DNA of 31,224 nucleotides from positions 27,501 to 58,724 of the forward strand of contig JAXCGZ010019405.1 in assembly GCA_037179515.1 (NCBI GenBank), given 5' to 3'. Positions within the stretch are counted from its first letter, which is position 1; each line of letters opens with the position of its first letter. A program made the position numbers and the translations under genes. The stretch comes from Halocaridina rubra. Lineage: Eukaryota > Arthropoda > Malacostraca > Decapoda > Atyidae. The notes under the pieces were generated by a model that saw only the letters and a list, made by a program, of their open reading frames with translations, had not been told where the DNA came from and searched no databases. Shown one piece after another: positions 8,720 through 31,224 of this stretch.

Positions 8720-11056
8720 CAGTGGTACCTCTTGTCACGAACTTAATACCTTCCTTAACCCCATATCGTGAATCGAAATGTTCCCTAACTCCAAACTCTT
8801 TTTGCCATTGAAATGCATGTTGAAAAATTAATCCGTTCCCCAGCCCCAGAAATATACCTCTTTAATTTTTTTATGGGCCTATATGTTACAAAAAATTTGT
8901 AATGAAAAGAAAATAACCATAATTATAGATGGATACTGTACAGTATATTCTACTGTATTAAAATAAAACATGGTACAGTATATACTTTTGTGATTGATGG
9001 TTGCTGGCACACATGGATGGCGGAAGAGAAGGAGGAGGACTATTCCTTCGAAGGAGATTCCCATGCCATAAAAACATCGGACAACTGTCCAGGTACAGGC
9101 TGTATATCTGGTGTTTTCTCTTTATATATACTCTTGGAAGGTAGTTCTCTGGCGGGTATTGGCACAAGAAAGCGATCCAGAGAAACTTGTACTTTTCTTT
9201 TTTGATAAATTTTTCTGAAATGAAACATCACATTGTCATTTAAAATATTCACTGCTCTGTTGCTCACAGTTTTATCCAGGTGATGAGTCTTAATGAAAGC
9301 CTGCACATCATTCCACTCACTAAAAACTTCTTCAAACTTTTCACTTGAAACCTTGACCCTCTCATCCCCCTCCTCCACTGATTGCTCCTCTTGGATAGTC
9401 TTCACCTGTTCACGTTGCAACTTGATCAATTCTTTGGTGGTGAGTTCTTGATTGTGGTCCTCTACCAGCTCCTCCACATCCTCCTTGTTGACCTCCAAGC
9501 CCAAACGTTTGCCCGTGGCCACAATCTCATTCACTATATTAACAGCAGTCTTCTCCTTGATACCCTAGAAGTCTATCAGCCACACAACCTGGCCAAAGTT
9601 TCCTTCAGAAGGACTGCAATGTGCAGTAAGAGACCTCATTCCGTGCCTTTTCAATGAGGCCTATGCAGTGGAGGGTAATAAAGTGGTCCTTCCAGAATTC
9701 ATGCAGGATCAAATCCATGTCGTTGGTGACCTGGAAACACCTGTCAAAAAGACACATTGCATACAGTTTCTTAAAATTAGAAATGACTTGCTGGTCCATT
9801 GGTGGAGGAGAGGAGTGGTGTTTAGAGGCAGAAATTTGACTTTTATGAAGTCGTATTCAGTACCAAGGTCTTCTTCCAAACCTGTAGGATGGGGGGGAAC
9901 ATTGTCCATTAGCAGAAGACATTAAAGGGGCACCTTTTTCCTCAAGATATTTCTTGACATTTGGTGAAAACTTCAGTCAACCATTCTATGAATAGGATAC
10001 GTGTTACCCAAGCCTTTCTATTTAACCTCCACATTACTGGAAGTGTAGCCTTCGAAACATTATTGCACTTAAAGATGTGCGGATTATCAGAGTGGTAGAC
10101 TAAAAGAGGCTTAATCTTGCAATCCTCACTTGCATTAGTGAACAATAAAAGTGTAAGCCTATCCTTTATTGATTTGTGGCCAGGCAGTGACTGCTCTTCT
10201 TGGGTTATGGAGGTCCTTCTAGGCATTTTTTTCCAAAACAGTCCTGTTTCATCACAGTTAAAAACTTGCTGCGAGACATAATTTAACTTTCGATAAATTT
10301 AGCGAATTCTAGCACATAAGCATCTGCTGCCTTTTGGTCCAAACTAACCACCTCTTCATGCCTAACAACACTATGAATTCCAGTTTGTCGACTAAATTTT
10401 TCAAACCAGCCTCTACTTGGTGTAAGTTCGTCAATTTTAGTGCCACTAGCACACGGAGTGTTTACTGCTAAATCATGATGTAACTGTAGAGCCTTTGTGC
10501 ATATTATGGCCTCATTAATACTATCTCCAACTAGCTCTTTTTCATTTATCCAAACTAACAATAATTTTTCTACCTCTTCTATGATTTGAGACCTATGTTT
10601 TATTAAAAAGGCCCTCCTTTAGCCATGTCAGCTGCCTTTAAGGCCTCTTTATTCTTCAGAATAGTACAGATGATCGAGTTTGCCATGTCGTACTGCGTGG
10701 CGAGATCAGAAGCACGACCACCATTCTCATGTATAGCTATTATTTCTTTTTTTGTTTCCACTAATATGTTTAGGCTTTTTAACGCCACTATTACAAACAC
10801 TTTTCATTTTCTTAGGAGCTAGCTTAAAAAAGCAAAAAATCTGGAAATTTATAACGAAAGAACAACGATCAAATTTTCTACTGCGGGCACCAATGCAGAA
10901 CTGAGAGCAAACACACGGTGCCTGGGCGGATGAGCATGTGTATGTGCGTTCGTACCTCAAGGATTGTTCGCAGGTCAATTCAAAATATTTTTCAAAAACT
11001 GTGTTCATAGGTCGATTTGTTCGTGGTTGGGCGCATTTGTAGGTGGAGATTCCACT

Positions 11057-11057
<1 letters not shown>
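8720..11057 (-). mobile_element. Tigger/pogo-type DNA transposon, full length but inactive
   Basis: The ends are CAGTGGTACCTC at 8720 and the inverted CAGTGGAATCTC ending at 11057. Each is flanked by a TA dinucleotide (8718-8719 and 11058-11059), as expected for TA target duplication in the Tc1/mariner-pogo superfamily. The interior carries a transposase on the minus strand. Flanking DNA on both sides is TTA/ATA microsatellite, so the element landed in a simple repeat. Length is about 2.34 kb, normal for Tigger elements. Confidence 0.9.
9040..10800 (-). pseudogene. Tigger/pogo (TIGD1-like) transposase, broken
   Basis: Read on the minus strand, the pieces follow the order of a pogo-family transposase. 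10800-10603 is the psq-type helix-turn-helix (KKEIIAIHENGGRASDLA, ICTILKNKEALKAADMAKG). 10561-10283 is the CENP-B-like second DNA-binding region (LVWINEKELVGDSI, SRGWFEKFSRQTGIHSVVRH). 10265-9942 is the start of the DDE domain, including NCDETGLFW with its first Asp, then LPGHKSIKDRLTLLL and KPLLVYHSDNP. 9909-9605 carries MDNVPPHPTGLEEDL with the second Asp, and VKFLPLNTTPLL and DQQVISNFKKLY. 9534-9040 is the acidic C-terminal part. The segments are separated by frameshifts and stops, so no intact protein is made. Catalytic residues that remain visible suggest moderate age. Confidence 0.9.
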
Positions 11058-11100
<43 letters not shown>

Positions 11101-11110
11101 TTTATTATCA
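11058..11110. repeat. (TTA)n microsatellite flanking the transposon
   Basis: About 50 bp of TAT/TTA repeat immediately right of the transposon end. The left flank (8701-8719) is also TTA/ATA rich, so both are halves of one ancestral tract split by the insertion. Confidence 0.95.
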
Positions 11111-11111
11111 T

Positions 11112-11320
11112 CATTATTTCGGCTTCCATTTATGCATTATGTTGTGGCATCTCACTAGGAGGCAATAAACACAATAAGAACTTGTAAAAATAATTGTTAT
11201 TATTAACACCATTATTATTTTTGTCGATATTGTTCTTATTATTTCAGTTTGCATTTATGCCTTTTGTCATGACATCTCACTAGGTGGCAATAAAGGCAAT
11301 AAGAACCTGTACAAATAGAG
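11112..11320. repeat. Two-copy tandem repeat, ~129-bp period
   Basis: The copies at about 11116-11193 and 11245-11320 share CATTTATGC...ATCTCACTAGG(A/T)GGCAATAAA..CAATAAGAAC(C/T)TGTA at roughly 80% identity. An ATTATT-rich spacer sits between them. No coding signal. Confidence 0.75.
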
Positions 11321-11597
11321 GAAACTTTTATGTTAGATTAGTCATTACGAGCACTTCTTTTAGCGTGAGAGGTGCAATATAACTTTGTTGTGCCTTATTG
11401 TTTAACATAATGTTCAAATTTTAAATTATAAAAAGGAAAAGGAAATATCTATATACGTAAGTTTATTTGTTCATATATACTCGAGCATTTGTCTTTATCT
11501 GTATATAAAATACAGATGAGTCCTGTATTTGTTTGTAATTGTATTATAATATTTTCATATTTTCTCTTTATCTTTTCTCTATAAAATCATGCTTGTA
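11321..11597. other. Intronic sequence without recognised features
   Basis: AT-rich. I see no repeat relationship and no ORF of note. Confidence 0.4.
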
Positions 11598-11770
11598 CAG
11601 CATATGACATGGTTAGAGCATTCAACTCAGAAATTAACAAACCTGCATTCGAGCCCACGTTTTGTATTAGAAAGGACATCCAATCTTAATCCCCCATCTC
11701 CAACAAGTCTGTCTCCACCCCCATTTGAATGGGGACTAATTGTGACACATAAAATGGTGCATGACTAAGT
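11598..11770 (+). repeat. tRNA-like SINE, copy 2
   Basis: One of the clearest copies. A-box-like CATGGTTAGAGCATT lies at about 11608, B-box-like GCATTCGAGCCCA at about 11645, then GGACATCCAATCTTAATCCC and the tail palindrome CCCCATTTGAATGGGG followed by ACTAATTGTGACACATAAAA. Confidence 0.8.
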
Positions 11771-12098
11771 AATGTAAAATGTTTAGTCTGGAAGCTTGAT
11801 GATTTACTTGTAAGGTGCAGTGAGGTTTGCATTGCAATGAGGTGATGCTGCAAGTACTCTTTTGGGCTCATGATAAGACACTGTATCATAGCTAACAGTA
11901 TCTGGTTGTCTCTTATTTATTATTTATTGTAATTGTTTGAGCTTTATAATGAAATATTTTTGAAACCTGAAACTTCTTTTATATATATAATTTTTTTTAT
12001 GAAAATTCTGTTTATGTTTATAAATCCTGTACTGTACTAATTTAGTTTCAGCGATATGGTTAGGTAAATTTATATCAGAAGCCATCAGGGACTGGCAC
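11771..12098. other. Intronic spacer between two SINE copies
   Basis: Nothing recognisable. T-rich tracts occur near 11960-12000. Confidence 0.4.
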
Positions 12099-12240
12099 AG
12101 CATAGCAATGAAATACTCAAGTCGGGTAGTGACATATCTGCTTTTGAACCTGCGGCAGGGTGATAGGAAGGCCATCCAGCCTTAATTTTCCCGTGTTCGC
12201 TCCAAATGGGGACTGATAGGGAAACATAATACTGTATATG
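12099..12240 (+). repeat. tRNA-like SINE, copy 3
   Basis: Shares GGAAGGCCATCCAGCCTTAA, AAATGGGGACTGATAG and an ACATAATA-like end with the other copies. The B-box region reads CTTTTGAACCTGC. It is more diverged in the head than copy 2. Confidence 0.7.
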
Positions 12241-12519
12241 GAAAAAAATAAGTTATAGAAACTATCATATTTAGCCAAGGCAGAGGGATTCAATGATATA
12301 TATAGGCCATATTACATAGTCTGGAGTGTTAATTTTTTCTCTAAAATTACATTATTTGGTTTATAAATGCTATATAAATTTTGCCAGAACAAATTGATAA
12401 TTTAGCATCAGATTACAGAAATAACTTGTCATATGATATTAATTTGTTACAAAACTGCACTTAAGTTGAAAATACCCCTAGACCTCTGATAAACATATAC
12501 AGTATTAACAACTTCATAA
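12241..12519. other. AT-rich intronic sequence
   Basis: No distinctive structure. The right part may contain a decayed first unit of the satellite that follows. Confidence 0.4.
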
Positions 12520-13670
12520 TGTCAATAACACAAAAAATATTGTTGTGTCACTCAACATTTTCCATGTCTTTCTGAAAAATATAATATACAGTATATGTAC
12601 ATGTTTTATTTGGTGCTAGATTAAAGAAAACAAAATTATTAAAATTCTATACCCTGTTTACCCTTGGAAAATCACATATGCACCCAATGAATATGTACTG
12701 TATAAGCAACCCCATAACATCGATAATACAATACACGTTGTTCAGTAGATCAACATTATCAATATCTTTCAAATGAATACAGTATGAATACACAGTTTAT
12801 TTGATGCTGATGTAAAGAAAACCAAAAATGTAAGAAAAAAACCAACATAACATCGAAATAACACAATAAAAGTTGTTCAGTAGCTCAACAATATAATTTT
12901 ATTTCAAATAAATACAGTATATATACGCATTTTACGTGATGCTGATGTAAAGAAAACCAAATATGTTGAAGTAAAAAGCAACGTGAAATTGAAAATGACA
13001 TAAGGCAAAGCGTTTTAAATTTATAACACAATAAACATTGGTCAGTAGCGCAACATTTTCAATGTTTTTCAAATTAATGCAGTATGGATACACATTTTAC
13101 TTTATACTGATGTAAAGAAAACCAAAAACATTGAAGTAAAATACCACTGTCAAAGTGAAAATGACTTAAGTCAAAGCGAAATTAGTTGATAGCACAATAA
13201 ACATTGTTCAGTACTTCAACATTATCAATGTCTTTCAAATAAATACAATATGGATGCACATTTTACTGGATGCTGATGAAAAGGACACCAAAAACTTTGA
13301 AAGTTGAAAACCAATATAAAACTCAAAATGACTAAGTCTAAGTGATTTAAGTTGATAAACATAAAACGATGTTCAGTAGCTCAACATTTTCAATATCTTC
13401 AAAATAAATATAGTATAGCTATGCATTTACTTGATGCTGATGTAAAGAAAACCAAAAACATTGAAGTAAATAACCAACGTACAATTGAAACTGACTTGAG
13501 TCAAAACAGTTTAAGTTTATAATACAATAAGTGTTGTTCAGTAACTCATCATTATCAATGTTATCAAATAAATACAGTACTGTATATATATACATTTTAC
13601 TTGATGCTGATGTAAAAAAAAAACAACGTAAAATAGAAAATTATGTGAGTCAAAGCGATTTAAGCCGAAC
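12520..13670. repeat. Satellite array, ~165-bp unit, about 7 copies
   Basis: Each unit contains TTGTTCAGTAGCTCAACATT, TCAATGTCTTTCAAATAAAT, ACATTTTACTTGATGCTGAT and GTAAAGAAAACCAAAAA, then a GACTTAAGTCAAAGCGATTT-like segment. The CAGTA landmark recurs at 12741, 12876, 13041, 13207, 13372 and 13537, giving steps of 165-166 bp except one shorter unit (135). The array ends about 230 bp before ENKD1 exon 2. Confidence 0.92.
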
Positions 13671-13927
13671 TTTTCTATATTTATCATTATTCAGTCAGTG
13701 CTAATTATTTGAGAAGAATGTAGATTTTGATATGGTCTCCTGTTATAGAAATTCTCTTCTGAATCTAGCTGGCTATGCTACCATGCTTAGAGAGACACTT
13801 AAGGTTTATGGACACTTTACTTTTCAGAACCTACCTCCTGGGTAATAGTTAGTTACTCCACTGTTCAGCTGATCCTATATAATTTCCAATGCTTTTCAGG
13901 TATGAAAGGATGCCATGACAGTGAATC

Positions 13928-29965
<16,038 letters not shown>

Positions 29966-29984
29966 CTGGAGTTTATTCAAACAC

Positions 29985-29990
29985 AATAAA
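29985..29990 (+). terminator. ENKD1: ENKD1 polyadenylation signal
   Basis: AATAAA lies 20 bases after the stop codon, followed by a GT-rich stretch at about 30002-30025 (TTTTGAGTGTATTATTTTGTG) that fits a downstream element. This would give a very short 3' UTR of about 40 bases. A second AATAAA at 30078-30083 is an alternative. Confidence 0.65.
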
Positions 29991-30599
29991 TGTAAGATTA
30001 TTTTGAGTGTATTATTTTGTGTATAGTAAATACTCATATAGCAATAATCGGTAGATTTAGACATGTATCTATACACAAATAAATAGCAATGAAGATAGGC
30101 AACTATTTTGTCTCACTGGATCTAATATTGTAAAGGCTTTCTTTTCACGAACTTTAGAAGTATTTTTTTTAAAGTGTATTTATAATGTGTATACTTAATC
30201 TGTGTATCATGCATGCAATTTTTTTTCAAAGTAAAGATTATTGTTGGCGAAGAAGAATGACCAATACTGTACCTAGATATCTCTTGTGAATTGGGAGAAG
30301 ATGAGATATAGATAGGAAAACTCCTGAATCTGTGGACCATATTAATATGAACTTAAATTTACTTATATTAATTGCTATAATTAATCTTCCAAATCGATAT
30401 TAATTTGCCTTAATACCATGTTCTTTAATTCTGTCAGTTTTGAAACTGAGACATGGGTGTTTATTTGTTGTATATCATAATTGTCCCTGTGCACTGATGT
30501 AATTGCATTGCATTTACTAGTTCTGTATAGTACATTTTACAGGCTCGACTTGAACAGTTAAGTGCCAAGTATGTCACAATATGTATATACAGTATCTTT
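29991..30599. other. Downstream of ENKD1, no recognised feature
   Basis: AT-rich DNA with a second AATAAA at 30078. No motif-bearing ORF is seen on either strand. Confidence 0.45.
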
Positions 30600-30765
30600 G
30601 TAATCACTTCTACTACAGATAATTATCATACAATTTACTTTACTACGGATAGATATCATGTAAGTTACTTTACTACAAACAGTTATCATTTAAGTTACTC
30701 TACCAATGATAACTATCATTCAAGTTACTTTTCTACAAGTAGATTTCATTAAGTCACTGTCTTAG
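30600..30765. repeat. Short tandem array, ~36-bp unit, about 4-5 copies
   Basis: Repeats of TTACTTTACTACRGATAGAT-ATCATTYAAG with substitutions, for example TTTACTTTACTACGGATAGA, GTTACTTTACTACAAACAGT and GTTACTCTACCAATGATAAC. Confidence 0.85.
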
Positions 30766-31016
30766 GCATATTGTCATATTTACCATGGTTCAATCTTTTA
30801 CCTCTTGCAGTTGAAATTTTTGTAAGCTCCAATGTATTTAGTACCAGGATTTACTTAACTTATATGTTTGAATATATGATACACGTACCATAGTCTTAAA
30901 GGAGGACATAATTTATAACAGCAATAATATCAGTTTACACATGCGATTAGGAAGAGAGTAATGGTGTATTGTTCGAGGACTCTGTTATAGAAACTGATAT
31001 ATTACTCTGTTGAGTT
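30766..31016. other. Intergenic sequence without recognised features
   Basis: Nothing seen other than AT-rich DNA. Confidence 0.4.
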
Positions 31017-31200
31017 GGGGACCGCAGTAATGTAGTGGTTAGAATGCTCAACTTGTGATGACAGACCTGTGTTTGAGCCCATGTTAGAGTATTAGGAAGA
31101 CCATCCAGCCTTAATTCCCTAGCTTCAGTCTGATTGCGTCCACCCCATAATAGAGACTATTAATGACACAAAACGCATAAAGAAAATTACTGTGTTTAGG
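31017..31200 (+). repeat. tRNA-like SINE, copy 7
   Basis: A clear copy. ATGTAGTGGTTAGAATGCTC is the A-box, CCTGTGTTTGAGCCCATG the B-box, then GGAAGACCATCCAGCCTTAA, CACCCCATAATAGAGACTAT and TAATGACACAAAACGCATAA. Confidence 0.82.
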
Positions 31201-31224
31201 TGCAGATATAAGAAATAAGCCTAT

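Noticed and set aside
31017..31100. Possible genuine tRNA gene
   Set aside because: A/B-box-like sequences are present, but there is no acceptor-stem pairing, and the same head recurs in six other copies with a shared non-tRNA body, so it is a SINE.

Overview
This window is eukaryotic, AT-rich and dominated by repeats. I think it comes from an arthropod, most likely a decapod crustacean. The reasons are the dense (TTA)n, (TA)n and (CATA)n microsatellites, several kinds of satellite array, APE-endonuclease LINEs of a type I associate with shrimp and crab genomes, and TTAGG-like motifs. That placement rests on recalled families, not on a search.

The window holds one convincing host gene, on the + strand: an orthologue of ENKD1 (enkurin domain-containing protein 1), a centrosome/cilium protein. 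Six coding exons (13928-14042, 14210-14358, 20542-22020, 23536-23654, 27363-27496, 29805-29965) join in phase at consensus splice sites and give a 718-residue protein. The conserved N-terminal basic patch lies in exon 3 and a complete C-terminal enkurin domain spans exons 5-7. An acceptor just before the start codon implies a non-coding exon further upstream. About 10 kb upstream there is a perfect palindromic RFX X-box (3595-3608), an adjoining ETS-like site and a good splice donor (3727/3728). I propose this as the promoter and first exon. An RFX X-box is the usual control element of ciliary genes, so promoter and product agree.

Layout. 1-1078: decayed Ty3/Gypsy-like gag/protease remnant (- strand). 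1908-3230: foldback-type fragments and the 3' end of a LINE (- strand). 3343-3727: microsatellite, promoter, first exon. 3728-13899 (intron 1): a LINE tail, SINEs, a MITE, a ~47-bp minisatellite, a ~620-bp foldback element, a complete but dead Tigger/pogo DNA transposon inserted in a TTA microsatellite, and a ~165-bp satellite. 14359-20541 (intron 3): two related LINEs in tail-to-tail orientation, both lacking their 3' ends. 22021-29804 (introns 4-6): a ~70-bp tandem array, a ~178-bp satellite, LINE 3' fragments, short interspersed repeats and a compound TA/CATA microsatellite. 29985 onward: poly(A) signal, a short tandem array and a SINE at the right edge.

At least three small interspersed families recur in the window. 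One is a tRNA-like SINE with seven copies. One is a ~150-bp repeat sharing sequence with the LINE 5' ends. One is a ~93-bp element with two hairpins, seen twice. I found no bacterial-type system, CRISPR array or gene cluster. The most interesting content is the ciliary gene with its X-box and the structure of these repeat families.
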